From an uncultured Apibacter sp. (GTDB lineage Bacteria > Bacteroidota > Bacteroidia > Flavobacteriales > Weeksellaceae): a stretch of DNA of 64,000 bases. Both the position numbers and the translations under genes were made by a program. Under the pieces are notes generated by a model. It worked only from the letters and a program-made list of their open reading frames with translations, searched no databases and was not told the DNA's origin. The stretch is taken from assembly GCA_945280365.1 (NCBI GenBank), contig CALYQD010000010.1, forward strand, positions 32,524-96,523. Reading direction: 5' to 3'. Shown here one piece after another: positions 49,671 through 59,152 of the stretch. Numbering within the stretch: position 1 is the first letter of the stretch; every line of letters starts with the position of its first letter.

Positions 49671-52556
49671 TTAGAATTCAAATTGCATTCCAAATTTAAC
49701 TCCAAACTTATTTACGTCCCTCATATTTAGATAATTACCTCTCCAGTTAAAATCGACCCTGAAAATTCTTAAATTACCCAAACCTATATTTTCGATTCCA
49801 AATCCATATTCATAGTAAATATCTTTACTCGGAGCTATATAGTATATATTTGAAGCATTCATATTTTTAGATCCATCTGATATATCTCCCCAAGCTCCTC
49901 TAAAAATCAAGACCTCTCTAAGTTGTAACTTTTTCAACAAAGGTATATAAGAAAATATTCTTCCATTAAAATGATGCTCAACATGTAAAGCTGAATAAAC
50001 ATCCGTTACAAAATCATAATAGTCTAGTAGAGAAAATGTATTATTTACAATTCCATAGGATTGATTTCCCGGAATGACACTTAATAAAGATAAAGGAAGT
50101 TTATTAAATGATTTTCCGAATTCAAAAGTAACGTCGGTTTTACCAATCGGTCCCCAAAGTATAGGATGGTTGTACAGAAATTGAATTTTATCATAGTCAA
50201 AATCTCCGTCCAATACACCTTTTAATCCTTTAATATATTTTAAAATAAGTGTCGGAGATAAGGTAGTATGTTCATACCTATCCAACCCAAAACGAGAATA
50301 TTTTGCTCCAGGTCTTGCCTGTATGCTGAAAGTAAGATGAGAATCGTATAAATCCTTTTTAATATTACCTTGCTTATCGTAATATCCGATATCAAATTTA
50401 TAAGGATTACCTGATTTTATATATTGATAAGTTCCATCCAATCTTAATTGCACATTTTTCCAAGGTTCAATGGATAAAAAAGCATTGGTTTGATTTACGG
50501 AACTTAAATATTTGTTACTTCCTCTGGAAATAATAGATGAAGAAGCGAATGAACGAGTCATAATACCTTCATTTTCAGTAAGGGAAGTTCCCAATTGGGT
50601 AATATCCCTTTTCGTACCTACTCCCATAGTCAATCGATTAAATTTATTTAACATTAATCGACCTTCAAATCCATATTTAAATTGATCGTCTTTAAAACCG
50701 TATGCAGTATATCCTTCTACCCTCCACATGTCATTAGGTGAGAAAAAGGTTCTAGCCCCCAATCGTATTCTAGTTCCTTCCACATCATTATATCCTAATG
50801 TTTGATAAAGGTTACCTATATCGATGGCATTGCCTATATTCACATAACCTGAAGAAAGGATTTGTACTGCATCGACAATATTTCGGAATAATCGTGTTCT
50901 AGAAACCTTTTCAACCATTGCATAGGCCTTTTTATCATCTTCATTTAAACGGTCGGGACGATTATTAGCCCAAAAATCGTCTTTTCTATTGTAAGCTCCT
51001 TCGGAAATAGGTTCCCACTGCTGATCCAAAAGCTTTTCAACGATATTTTGCGGTTCATCGAATTTGTAGTCATTATATGTAAGCGTTCTTTTCGCAAACA
51101 TTCCTTTACCTTCTTCTTTTTTAGTAATTAGAGACATGTCCAATACCGTGTAATTACGTAAAGGAATAAAGATTGAATCGTTGACATTGTCGTAATCTAA
51201 TTCCATATAAATATCTTTCACAAAGTTTACGTTTATACCTGAGGTAGATTGCAATGTAACTTGTTTTACTGCATATGTATCCTTTGTGATATATAAGTCA
51301 CCTTTAAAGGTTAACTCATTGTGTCTTCGAGGCCTGTATTTTATATAGTAGCAGTCTACACCATCTATGGAAACAGTATCGGATAATAAATAATCATAGA
51401 CAGAGAACCCTATCGTTGATACGGGGCTGGTAAAACCTTTGTTAAAGAAATTTAAAACGTTATCATAAATGTTAACATCCTTATACAAATTTTTAACCGT
51501 ATTGGCTACAATATCGTTATTCGGTATTCCCGATGCTTTATTTCCCCTAAGAAAAGTTTTTTCTCGTTTTGACGGAGTATTTTGTCCTACTATATCAGAA
51601 AGAGATTCGTTAAGAAACAGAGGAATATAGGTTTTACCTGAAATATCTAAAGTATCTATGTCTTTTGAAGAAATGTTTAATTTTTTAAAGATTTTCTTGC
51701 TGATAAAAGCGCTATCGACGTTATTTAAATCGAATTCAATTTTTTCGTATTCTTTATATTGATAATTCTTAAAATTGGTAAGTCCGTTAGATCTTCTTCT
51801 TTTCCATAGCTCACGCAAAATGCGATAGGCTGGATTTTCTTTTTTCGGTAAACGCTTTTTAGGAAAACCAGTAACGACCACTTCATCTATTTGTTTCTCT
51901 TTACTTACTGTTCCTTTATCCAATGATGTTAAATTTACAATCAATCCTAAATTATCTCCTCTTTGTAAGGGAATGTATTTAATGGGATATTTATCTGTGA
52001 TTATTTCTAAACTGTCAATATATTTATTTGATTCTAATTCAAAATTACCATTACTGTCAGTAGATGAATATACTTGTGTATTATTCAAAAAAATATCGGC
52101 ATCAGGAATAGGCTGTCCAGTTTTTTCATCTAAAAGCTGTCCAGTTACTCTAACGTAATTTACTTTTTGATCTTCTTCTGGATTATTATTTGTTTGCGGA
52201 TTTATTTGTGGGGCAGTACGGATTGTATCCGGGGTAATTATAGACGAATCTATTTTATCTTCGTCAGAAAATTTTATAATCAAATTTAAATTTTGATCGC
52301 TACTTATTGGAACAATTTTTTTCTTATACGTTTCGACCTGAATAACTAATGAATCAAAATTTTGGGGAGACTCTAATAAAAAATATCCTGTATCATTAGT
52401 TAGTGTTGAGATTTCTGGAGCCTTAAGAAAAAATACTTTAGCCCCTTTTATCGGGCGTTGTATCTCTTGATCGATAATTACTCCGGTAATTTTAACCTGT
52501 GCATTCAAAAATAAACTAAATAAAAATGCAAATAAAAAAAGGAATTTATTACTCAT
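49671..52556 (-). CDS. DUF5686 outer membrane protein with two carboxypeptidase-like regulatory domains
   Basis: A 961-aa envelope protein. A signal peptide precedes two CarboxypepD_reg-like beta-sandwich domains (about residues 20-105 and 133-210; VKITGVIIDQEIQRPIKGAKV and VRVTGQLLDEKTGQPIPDAD). A DUF5686 region with predicted beta-barrel runs to the C-terminal aromatic residue. Between the two is a Pro/Asn-rich linker. DUF5686 proteins are typical of Bacteroidota and of unknown function. Confidence 0.9.
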   Translation of the reverse strand: MSNKFLFLFAFLFSLFLNAQVKITGVIIDQEIQRPIKGAKVFFLKAPEISTLTNDTGYFLLESPQNFDSLVIQVETYKKKIVPISSDQNLNLIIKFSDEDKIDSSIITPDTIRTAPQINPQTNNNPEEDQKVNYVRVTGQLLDEKTGQPIPDADIFLNNTQVYSSTDSNGNFELESNKYIDSLEIITDKYPIKYIPLQRGDNLGLIVNLTSLDKGTVSKEKQIDEVVVTGFPKKRLPKKENPAYRILRELWKRRRSNGLTNFKNYQYKEYEKIEFDLNNVDSAFISKKIFKKLNISSKDIDTLDISGKTYIPLFLNESLSDIVGQNTPSKREKTFLRGNKASGIPNNDIVANTVKNLYKDVNIYDNVLNFFNKGFTSPVSTIGFSVYDYLLSDTVSIDGVDCYYIKYRPRRHNELTFKGDLYITKDTYAVKQVTLQSTSGINVNFVKDIYMELDYDNVNDSIFIPLRNYTVLDMSLITKKEEGKGMFAKRTLTYNDYKFDEPQNIVEKLLDQQWEPISEGAYNRKDDFWANNRPDRLNEDDKKAYAMVEKVSRTRLFRNIVDAVQILSSGYVNIGNAIDIGNLYQTLGYNDVEGTRIRLGARTFFSPNDMWRVEGYTAYGFKDDQFKYGFEGRLMLNKFNRLTMGVGTKRDITQLGTSLTENEGIMTRSFASSSIISRGSNKYLSSVNQTNAFLSIEPWKNVQLRLDGTYQYIKSGNPYKFDIGYYDKQGNIKKDLYDSHLTFSIQARPGAKYSRFGLDRYEHTTLSPTLILKYIKGLKGVLDGDFDYDKIQFLYNHPILWGPIGKTDVTFEFGKSFNKLPLSLLSVIPGNQSYGIVNNTFSLLDYYDFVTDVYSALHVEHHFNGRIFSYIPLLKKLQLREVLIFRGAWGDISDGSKNMNASNIYYIAPSKDIYYEYGFGIENIGLGNLRIFRVDFNWRGNYLNMRDVNKFGVKFGMQFEF

Positions 52557-52578
52557 TGAACGTTAATTAAAAATAAAA

Positions 52579-52611
52579 ACTTTCGTTTGTAGATATCGAA
52601 CAAACGAAAGT
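52579..52611 (-). terminator. Terminator after clpP
   Basis: A 12-bp stem (52579-52590 with 52600-52611), 9-base loop, followed on the minus strand by a T-rich tract. It isolates clpP from the DUF5686 gene. Confidence 0.75.
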
Positions 52612-52664
52612 ATATGTATAAATATTATATTATATGTTTATGGCGCTTAACAAAACAAAAAACT

Positions 52665-53324
52665 TTACCGTTTTTCAAGAACTTCATCGATAAGACCATA
52701 TTTTTTAGCTTCAGAAGCAATCATCCAATAATCTCGATCGGAATCTTTTTCAATTTTTTCGAAAGTTTGTCCTGAATGTTCTGCCAATATCTCATAGAGT
52801 TCTTTTTTCAATTTTAAAATTTCCTTTAAGGTAATTTCCATATCGGACGCTTGTCCTTGCGCTCCACCTAAAGGTTGGTGAATCATAATTCGAGAATGTT
52901 TTAATGCTGATCTCTTTCCTGCCGCTCCTGCGGTTAATAAAACAGCTCCCATAGAGGCTGCTATACCAGTACAGATCGTTGCTACGTCCGGTTTTATTAT
53001 TTGCATGGTGTCGTAAATGCCTAACCCTGCATAGACTCCTCCACCAGGAGAATTTATATATATTTGAATATCTTTGGAAGCATCTGTACTTTCTAAGAAT
53101 AGCAGCTGTGCTGTGACTATATTAGCGATCTGATCATCAATTCCCGTTCCCAAAAATATTATTCTGTCCATCATTAATCTTGAGAACACATCCATTTGGG
53201 CAACGTTTAGTTTTCGTTCTTCTGTTATATAAGGAGTCATGGAATTTACATACTGATCAACAAACAAACTATTAATTCCCTTATGTTTTACCGCATACTT
53301 ATGGAACTCTTTTCCTAAATCCAT
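52665..53324 (-). CDS. clpP: ATP-dependent Clp protease proteolytic subunit
   Basis: A 219-aa ClpP. Catalytic S124 lies in [11 protein letters not shown] and H149 in [10 protein letters not shown], with the Asp in the DSDRDYWM region. [16 protein letters not shown] is the oxyanion stretch. The N-terminal [12 protein letters not shown] is usual in Flavobacteria. It forms the tetradecameric chamber fed by ClpX or ClpC. The HIT gene lies 68 bases upstream on the same strand. Confidence 0.95.
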   Translation of the reverse strand: MDLGKEFHKYAVKHKGINSLFVDQYVNSMTPYITEERKLNVAQMDVFSRLMMDRIIFLGTGIDDQIANIVTAQLLFLESTDASKDIQIYINSPGGGVYAGLGIYDTMQIIKPDVATICTGIAASMGAVLLTAGAAGKRSALKHSRIMIHQPLGGAQGQASDMEITLKEILKLKKELYEILAEHSGQTFEKIEKDSDRDYWMIASEAKKYGLIDEVLEKR

Positions 53325-53392
53325 ATTTATTATCTTTTTACTTCTATTTTTTTATTATTTTTTCTCACTAAAATTATACCAAACCACTACAG

Positions 53393-53782
53393 CTAAAGAT
53401 AAGACTTTATTTTGTCAGCTATTTCTATAAATTCTTCCGGGCTAAGTGTCAGCTTATTTCCAAAATTCATATCCCCTACGGAATTTAATGGAATTAAATG
53501 CACATGTACATGAGGTACTTCCAATCCTTGTACTGACATGCCAACCCGTAAGCACGGAATAGCTTTTCCTACAGCCTGAGCAATGGTATAGGTAAAATCC
53601 ATTAATTCATCATATTCTTCTTTTGGCAAATCAAACAGCTTATCGGTTTCTTTTTTAGGAATAACCAATACATGTCCTTTTGCCACAGGAAAAGCATCTA
53701 AAAAAGCAAGATGTGTTTCGGTTTCAGAGATCTTATAACAGGGTATTTCTCCCGCTACTATTTTTGAAAATATACTTGACAT
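53393..53782 (-). CDS. HIT-family hydrolase
   Basis: A 129-aa histidine-triad protein of the Hint/HinT branch with the triad motif HVHVHLIPL near residue 97 and the opening SSIFSKIVAGEIPCYKI. It hydrolyses nucleoside phosphoramidates or AMP-linked substrates. It lies 18 bases downstream of greA and is likely in one operon with it. Confidence 0.92.
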   Translation of the reverse strand: MSSIFSKIVAGEIPCYKISETETHLAFLDAFPVAKGHVLVIPKKETDKLFDLPKEEYDELMDFTYTIAQAVGKAIPCLRVGMSVQGLEVPHVHVHLIPLNSVGDMNFGNKLTLSPEEFIEIADKIKSYL

Positions 53783-53800
53783 AGGTTGTAATTTTAAATA

Positions 53801-54271
53801 TTAATCCAAAGAAATTTCAAGAATTTCAAAGTTAATACGGTTACCGTTAGGTAAATTTATTTCGGCAAGCTCTCCTACTTCTTTTCCTAAAAGACCTTTA
53901 GCAATCGGAGTATTTACAGAAATTTTACCCGCTTTTAAATCGGTTTCCGTATCCGGAACCAAGGTATACTTCATCTCTTGACTATTGGCTACATTTTTAA
54001 TTCTTACGGTGCATAATATGGCTACCTTAGAGGTATCTACCTGTGATTGATCTATAATTTTAGAGTTAGAAATAACATCTTTAAGCTTTGCAATACGCAT
54101 TTCCAGCAAACCTTGTGCTTCTTTAGCCGCGTCGTATTCTGCATTTTCCGATAAATCTCCCTTATCCCTAGCTTCAGCAATTTGCTGAGTTATTTTAGGT
54201 CTCTCTACTTGCTCTAACTGATCGAGCTCTTTGCGTAATTTATCTAAACCTTCTTTCGTTACATAATTCAT
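53801..54271 (-). CDS. greA: Transcription elongation factor GreA
   Basis: A 156-aa protein. The N-terminal coiled coil contains YVTKEGLDKLRKELDQLE with the acidic tip GDLSENAEYDAAKEAQG. The C-terminal domain has SVNTPIAKGLLGKEVGE. It rescues backtracked RNA polymerase by stimulating transcript cleavage. It is the first gene of greA-HIT. Confidence 0.95.
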   Translation of the reverse strand: MNYVTKEGLDKLRKELDQLEQVERPKITQQIAEARDKGDLSENAEYDAAKEAQGLLEMRIAKLKDVISNSKIIDQSQVDTSKVAILCTVRIKNVANSQEMKYTLVPDTETDLKAGKISVNTPIAKGLLGKEVGELAEINLPNGNRINFEILEISLD

Positions 54272-54382
54272 GATACTATTTTTTGTAATTTTGCGTTGTA
54301 ATTGTTGTAATTATTAAATATAAAAAAAATAACCCGATGCTTTTCAGTCGGATTATCTATATGCAAAGTTAGCAAATTTATT

Positions 54383-54823
54383 ATGATTAAAAAATTATTT
54401 CTTTATATATTATTAATTTCACACCTATTCATCTTTATACAATGCGAAAATGGAAACAAAACAATTAGTTGTTTTCCTAATTCTTCTATAAGTTTCTCTG
54501 CCGATCTCAATTTACCTCAATTTAGAAATTTAGCAAGTATTGGAGGCTATGCCTATATTGAAGGTGGTCCATTAACAGGAACCAACGGACTTATCTTGGT
54601 TAGAATCAGTCCTAATCAGTTTAAAGCTTACGATAGAAATCCTCCGCATATTTGCCCCGGTGCTAATACAACATTGGAAGTGAAAAATGATATTTATTTG
54701 TTTTGTCCGGAAGACGGCGCCAAATGGATACTAACTACCAATCAGCCTTTAGAGGTAACTGACAGAAGTGCTAAAGAATATAATGCGCAACTTGTAGGAA
54801 ATACAGTTATAATTTCTTATTAA
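54383..54823 (+). CDS. Lipoprotein, possibly a degenerate Rieske-like fold
   Basis: A 146-aa secreted lipoprotein (lipobox FIQC, Cys near 21). The pattern CPGANTTLEVKNDIYLFCPEDGAKW, shown here only as CPGAN...FCPEDGAKW, recalls the small Rieske-like lipoproteins of Flavobacteria. The iron-binding histidines of C-x-H and C-x2-H are not in place, so a cluster is unlikely. Function unknown; the fold call is tentative. Confidence 0.6.
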   Translation: MIKKLFLYILLISHLFIFIQCENGNKTISCFPNSSISFSADLNLPQFRNLASIGGYAYIEGGPLTGTNGLILVRISPNQFKAYDRNPPHICPGANTTLEVKNDIYLFCPEDGAKWILTTNQPLEVTDRSAKEYNAQLVGNTVIISY

Positions 54824-55162
54824 TTTACACAATAATATGCTTATATATAAGTTGTATAATGTATAGCTTGCTATATAAAATTAAGCACATTGCCTGAGCA
54901 ACTGTGAATTGTTTTCAAATTTTGTTAACTAACTACTAATGCTTATTTTTTTATGATTTTTTGAAAATTATTACTTTCAAACTTTTAATAGCTAAAGGAT
55001 ACATTATATTAAAAGTATGGAAAAGTAATTTGTATTGTTTAAAATTTATGAAAAAGCAATAAAGATCAATAAATATTTTTATATTATTTATTATTATTTT
55101 TAATTTTATTAACTTATCTTACTATATTTCAGGTAGAAACCTCTTTCTTTTTTCTATTTTTT
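54824..55162. other. Gap between the core genome and the toxin-cassette island
   Basis: 339 bases, AT-rich, no ORF, repeat or hairpin that I can support. It marks the left edge of the island. Confidence 0.4.
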
Positions 55163-55412
55163 TCATTTATTTATTGAGCAACTTAATGTATTTCCATATG
55201 AATCATTATAAAGCTTAGATGCTTTATTATTTATGTTTAAATAACTTATTCTCATCTCGGCATCATTTTATTATTTCTGTATTTCTACACTATATTGTTT
55301 TTGTAAATATTTTAATAGCTGATCAAAATTTTCATAAGTTTGTAATGATATTATATCTCAAAATAACTATTATAAAATAATTTAATTTGCTCGAATTGAG
55401 TTTTTCACTCAT
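55163..55412 (-). pseudogene. Decayed immunity-like gene of the last cassette
   Basis: From an ATG at 55412 the frame runs SEKLNSSKLNYFIIVIL, then shifts to LQTYENFDQLLKYLQKQYSVEIQ, hits two stops and continues as NDAEMRISYLNINNKASKLY to a TGA at 55163. One frameshift and in-frame stops make it a pseudogene. Its place after a toxin-tip remnant suggests an immunity gene; no family is recognised. Confidence 0.5.
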
Positions 55413-55441
55413 CTTTTTTATTATTAAAATTATTAGTTATT

Positions 55442-55819
55442 TTATTCTCCATCCCTTAAAATTATTTTACGGTTATTTAGATTTTCACCTATAATCATAA
55501 CATTTCCATCATATAAAAAATATACTTTTTTATTTTCGTCTATTTTAAATTCATGGGTAAGGGAAGCCTTATGTGTAACTGTTGATCCTAGTTCCCTTCT
55601 TTGTATAGCCTCCAATCGATCAATCATTGTTTTATTATTTTTACATAACTCTCCCTTTTTAAAGATTTGGTTTTTCGATAAATACTCTCTTACAGCTTCA
55701 ATATTTTCAGGTGTTTAAAAAGCTTCCTCGATTGGTCTTGCACCTGCTTCTATAAGGTTAAGCCCCTCTATAGCCATCTTCGGCTATAGTATCAAAAGTT
55801 TTTTTCCACCAGCACTATG
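55442..55819 (-). pseudogene. Decayed toxin C-terminal tip, unknown type
   Basis: Downstream of repeat copy 6 the minus strand encodes NLIEAGARPIEEAF, a stop, ENIEAVREYLSKNQIFKKG and then an open stretch with MIDRLEAIQRRELG and KVYFLYDGNVMIIGE to a TAA. The upstream linker has a one-base deletion and an in-frame TAG, so no full protein can be made. The 61 residues from the ATG at 55627 could still be translated. I do not recognise the domain. Confidence 0.5.
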
Positions 55820-55950
55820 TTTAAATGCTTCTGCCTCTCTGCTTTGGCAGGGACTTCCCTATCCTAGCTTTTTACCTTTGCGGTTTCGTTTTCTTAATCT
55901 TTGAAGGACTAGGCGTTTTAAATATAAAAGCAGAATTTATTTTACTTTTT
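55820..55950 (-). repeat. Toxin-linker repeat, copy 6 (decayed)
   Basis: Same segment as the other copies: ETAKVKS, then a TAG in place of Gln, and a frameshift where one C of gccc is lost. The preceding terminator hairpin has lost several pairs. On the upstream side the M20 pseudogene is cut exactly where the repeat begins (near 55970). Confidence 0.8.
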
Positions 55951-55970
55951 GTAATTATCTCATTCTGCAT

Positions 55971-56507
55971 GATAGTATCGGATGAAGCCATAAGTGCGTC
56001 GGCTTTGAAATAGAAATGATCTTCTTTAAAACCTGGAATATTGTGTATACCGAAAATGATATCATACGGAAATTGCTTAAATAAACCATCATCAACCGGT
56101 CACTTTTCAACCTATAACAACTCTTCAACTGATTGGAAAATGACATGCAATGTGCTATCAAAGTGACGTGTTTCGGCAAGATATTTCGCTGCACACAGCC
56201 AAATAGTGGTATAACTATCATAGCCAACGCTTTGGGTTTGACTGCTCCATGGTTTTCCTGATGCTTCGACAATACGTAGTGAATCAATGTTAGCTCTAAT
56301 ACCAATATTTTTATCACTAGTATTATTTTTTAGAACACCGACCACAACGATTTTTGCTAAACCTAGATGTACTTCATCGTCGCAGTCAGCCAATCTATTA
56401 ACAATTAAATCGCTGGTATTCTGTTCTTCATAACCTAATTCAGGATATTAACAAATTTGATGGCAAATATCAATACACGCTTGCTCTGTTTTTCTAATCG
56501 TTTCCAT
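55971..56507 (-). pseudogene. M20 amidohydrolase remnant, truncated by the repeat
   Basis: Starts at ATG 56507 (METIRKTEQACIDI), has a TAA in place of Gln before YPELGYEEQNTSDLIVNRL, then IGIRANIDSLRIVEASGKPW, KYLAETRHFDSTLHVIFQ. After a frameshift it reads DDGLFKQFPYDIIFGIHNIPGF and ends at SSDTI. These match hippurate/acyl-amino-acid hydrolases. The metal-binding ACGHDGH motif is lost (VGYDSY). It is clearly dead. Base composition is richer in G+C than its surroundings, suggesting import. Confidence 0.85.
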
Positions 56508-56925
56508 AATAAAATGCATTTTAGGCTCCTAATTAATCTGAATATTGTTAGGAAAAAATAAAAAGAAGGGAACTGCACATCTAAACTAAGATCAAATTTA
56601 AAGCCTGTAAACGACTTAATCAGTAAAACAGCTTAGATAAATAAATATACAATAACCGCCATTCTTGTTAATATCGATTATTTCTATCATGTAATATTTG
56701 AAAATTATTATGTCGAACCACCATTTAGATAGGAACTGTTCGAAAAAATGAGAAAAGAATGCGTTAAATTAATTGCATTAGTATCAATTGGAAAAAATGG
56801 TTTTAGCTAACAGAGATGCTTTCATTCATTTAGTTAATTAATTAATCTAAACGTGTGCAATATCTTAATTAAATCTTTTCACACCAATAAATAGGAATTA
56901 TTTTTTCAGTTATACTGATTTAAAT
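56508..56925. other. Gap between kptA and the M20 remnant
   Basis: 418 bases, less A+T rich than the islands's own DNA. A 21-codon frame at 56748-56810 (MRKECVKLIALVSIGKNGFS) vaguely recalls the start of a dihydrofolate reductase-like protein but is too short to call. Probably imported flank. Confidence 0.35.
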
Positions 56926-57498
56926 TTAAATAACTTCTAAAAATTGGTTTGGTACATTATCCGTTAACCAAACGCCATTATCGGCTAAATAAAACTTAAT
57001 ACCTTGTTGATACATAGTTAAAGCACTAACTCTTAATACAACTGGTTTTCCATGACGTTTACCAACGGCTACAGCTGTTTTATTATCAATTGAAAGATGA
57101 ACATAATGACGTTCGCCTGCAATCAAACCTTGTTGAATAATCGAACCAAGAAAACGGGTTGCTGTACCATGATATAAATATTCAGGTGGAATTTTTTCTA
57201 CATGTACTATGTTAACTTGATTAGTCGAATGACCTTGAGCTGCACGAATTTTTAAACCATCTTCGGACAGAGTAAAGCGTTTTTTATCACTAGTTATAAC
57301 GACTTGTGTAATTAAATCTTGAGAAATTTGCTGATGATGTTTTTTCGCTTGCCGAATTAACATATCTATTCCAACCCAACCATCACTATCTAATGTGATA
57401 CCAATAGACTCTGGTTTATGCCTTAAAACATAGCTTAAAAATTTACTAATCTTCTCTAAATCTTTACTCGTACGTTTAATATTTAATCTTTTACTCAT
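56926..57498 (-). CDS. kptA: RNA 2'-phosphotransferase, KptA/Tpt1 family
   Basis: A 190-aa complete enzyme. Motifs in order: SKFLSYVLRHKPESIG (R26-H27), DGWVGIDMLI, IRAAQGHS, LYHGTATRF and HYVHLS. By family knowledge Tpt1/KptA moves an internal RNA 2'-phosphate to NAD+, giving ADP-ribose 1'',2''-cyclic phosphate; the bacterial role is unsettled. It is intact while its neighbours are broken, and its DNA is richer in G+C, both signs of recent acquisition. Placement in a toxin array might mean RNA repair or simply cargo. Confidence 0.9.
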   Translation of the reverse strand: MSKRLNIKRTSKDLEKISKFLSYVLRHKPESIGITLDSDGWVGIDMLIRQAKKHHQQISQDLITQVVITSDKKRFTLSEDGLKIRAAQGHSTNQVNIVHVEKIPPEYLYHGTATRFLGSIIQQGLIAGERHYVHLSIDNKTAVAVGKRHGKPVVLRVSALTMYQQGIKFYLADNGVWLTDNVPNQFLEVI

Positions 57499-57719
57499 GT
57501 GGTTAATATCTGAACTATTAAATTTTACTTTTTATCAAAAGTAATACAAGGTATATTTCTAATATTATAAAAATATACTAAGAATTATCAAGCATATATA
57601 CCATATAAAATGCAAAAATATTAATCAAATAATAAACACTCCTAAATTATTTTTACAAAAATATTGACTAGCAAAATTTAAATGGCGACTGCTGCAACAA
57701 TCAATAACTTTTCATCGAT

Positions 57720-57887
57720 TTATTCTAAAAAGTTTTTTGCGAGATCCTTTAAATCAGCTTTTGTAATAGGTTTCCCGGTTTCTAGTTCTCGTGCTTTTAT
57801 AGCCTCGTCTAAAACTCTTACTTCTGAGTGAGCAGCTAACTCCATTCCACCAGCATCAAAAATAGATTTATCCAAACCATTTCCCAT
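57720..57887 (-). pseudogene. Truncated deaminase-type toxin tip (second copy)
   Basis: In frame with repeat copy 5 is a 55-codon piece starting MGNGLDKSIFDAGG, then LAAHSEVRVLDEAIKARELE and TGKPITKADLKDL, ending at a TAA. It matches the H-x-E half of the deaminase tip at 59615-60220, including a stretch of about 34 identical bases, but the CxxC half is missing. Hence catalytically dead. No immunity gene follows; 57499-57719 holds nothing I recognise. Confidence 0.75.
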
Positions 57888-58013
57888 TTCAAACGCTTCT
57901 GCCTCTCTGCTTTGGACAGGAGCTTCTCCCTCCTGGCTTTTTATTTTTGGAGTTTCACTATCTCAATCTTTGTAGGACTAGACGCCTTAAATAAAAAAAC
58001 AGAATAAATTTTG
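57888..58013 (-). repeat. Toxin-linker repeat, copy 5
   Basis: Encodes ETPKIKSQEGEAPVQSREAE and AFE, joined in frame to the truncated deaminase. A TGA stands upstream in the frame and there is no start. The terminator stem before it is decayed. Confidence 0.85.
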
Positions 58014-58072
58014 CTTGTTGTATTAGTAATTATCCCATTCTACATATAGATATAAGCTTCTATAAAAATAGC

Positions 58073-58600
58073 TTATTTCAAAGATTTGCTATTTTTATTT
58101 TTTTTCGTTTCCTGATCTAACAGACTAAATAAATAGGGTATTCTATATTTACCGAACATATTTCTAATGTTTTCGGCAGAAATTTCTAAATCTAATCCTG
58201 CTGAAGTTACATATAAAGGTTTTATACTTTCTCCCCTATATATTTCTTTTACATAATTATTTGAATTTTTATGGAAAGCATTTTTTGCAACTCCTATAAC
58301 TGGTTTTTCTTGTAATAAGTACTCATATAAATAATATCCTAAACCAGGTTTTCCTTTATCATCCAGATAAACATATCCATCTATAATTATTTCTTTAATA
58401 CGATTTAAATCAATATTATTTAAAAGATCTATAATACAAGGCAATTCTCGTTTATAAAAATTACCTGGTTCATAGGGTAATATTTCATGAGAATATGAAG
58501 CTAGTATTTGCTCTTCTTTTTCACTTCTCCAATCTTTGAAAAGTATTCCTACGGTTTTGGCTTGGTTCTCACAATAATATACATCAATAGCTAATTTCAT
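58073..58600 (-). CDS. nfi: Endonuclease V homologue (YwqL/Nfi-like) in a deaminase-toxin cassette
   Basis: A 175-aa protein with the Nfi framework: LAIDVYY (D6), GILFKDW, YEPGNFYKRELP (E52), EIIIDGYVYLD (D74), GYYLYEYL and VIGVAKNAFH. These acidic residues are the metal site of endonuclease V, which nicks DNA next to deoxyinosine. The usual HPR/GLASHLG segment is altered (GKPGLGYYLYE). It starts with ATGA overlapping the stop of the MORN-type gene upstream. In Bacillus subtilis ywqJ-ywqK-ywqL has the same order: deaminase toxin, antitoxin, endonuclease V. Confidence 0.88.
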   Translation of the reverse strand: MKLAIDVYYCENQAKTVGILFKDWRSEKEEQILASYSHEILPYEPGNFYKRELPCIIDLLNNIDLNRIKEIIIDGYVYLDDKGKPGLGYYLYEYLLQEKPVIGVAKNAFHKNSNNYVKEIYRGESIKPLYVTSAGLDLEISAENIRNMFGKYRIPYLFSLLDQETKKNKNSKSLK

Positions 58601-59039
58601 TCGAATTTATAATTAATTAATTCTTCATTGGATAAGGTGAAAAGATAAGAAATTTTTTCGGGTAATCGATTTATTATTGGTTTATGATTGTCTATTTTTT
58701 CAATTTTATTGTTATTTATATGGATATTTTTAAATAATCATTATTCCATACAATACTTACTGATCTTAAGTTACCTTTCTCCTCAAATTCTTTGGAAACT
58801 CCAAAAGTTACATTTCCTCTACATTCATTAATTTGCTCTATTTTTCCATTTGAATAATAAATATATTTTAAACTCGTTCTTTTTCCATTTCTTACCTCAA
58901 ATTTCCAAATAATAATATCTCCATCTTTATCTATAACAGTACCATTATAAGGTATAGTTAAATTATTATCTATATAATAATCCGATTCTCCTGAAATAGG
59001 ATCATCTTTTAAATAAAGCTCTTTAAAATATTTTTCCAT
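58597..59039 (-). pseudogene. MORN-repeat (YwqK-type) immunity protein, second copy, frameshifted
   Basis: From ATG 59039 it reads EKYFKELYLKDDPISG, then YNGTVIDKDGDIIIWKFEV and YSNGKIEQINECRG, parallel to the intact copy upstream. After NDYLK one A is missing from a run (near 58728); restoring it gives the C-terminus NNNKIEKID through EELINYKFE, again matching the first copy. As it stands the protein ends early at 58716 (SIVWNNDYLKISI). Truncated product could fold in part. Confidence 0.75.
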
Positions 59040-59152
59040 TATATATTTAATTATGACCATGAGTGTTAATACCATCTGTTAAAATGCCGCAATGAAGGTA
59101 TTGTATTTTAGGTTTAAAATAATAACAATCATAATTAGAAAACAGCAAATAT

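Noticed and set aside
55955..56317. 120-codon open frame over the M20 remnant
   Set aside because: It is an out-of-frame reading; the M20 protein pattern lies in other frames of the same DNA.
56748..56810. 21-codon piece resembling the start of a dihydrofolate reductase
   Set aside because: Too short, no continuation in any frame.
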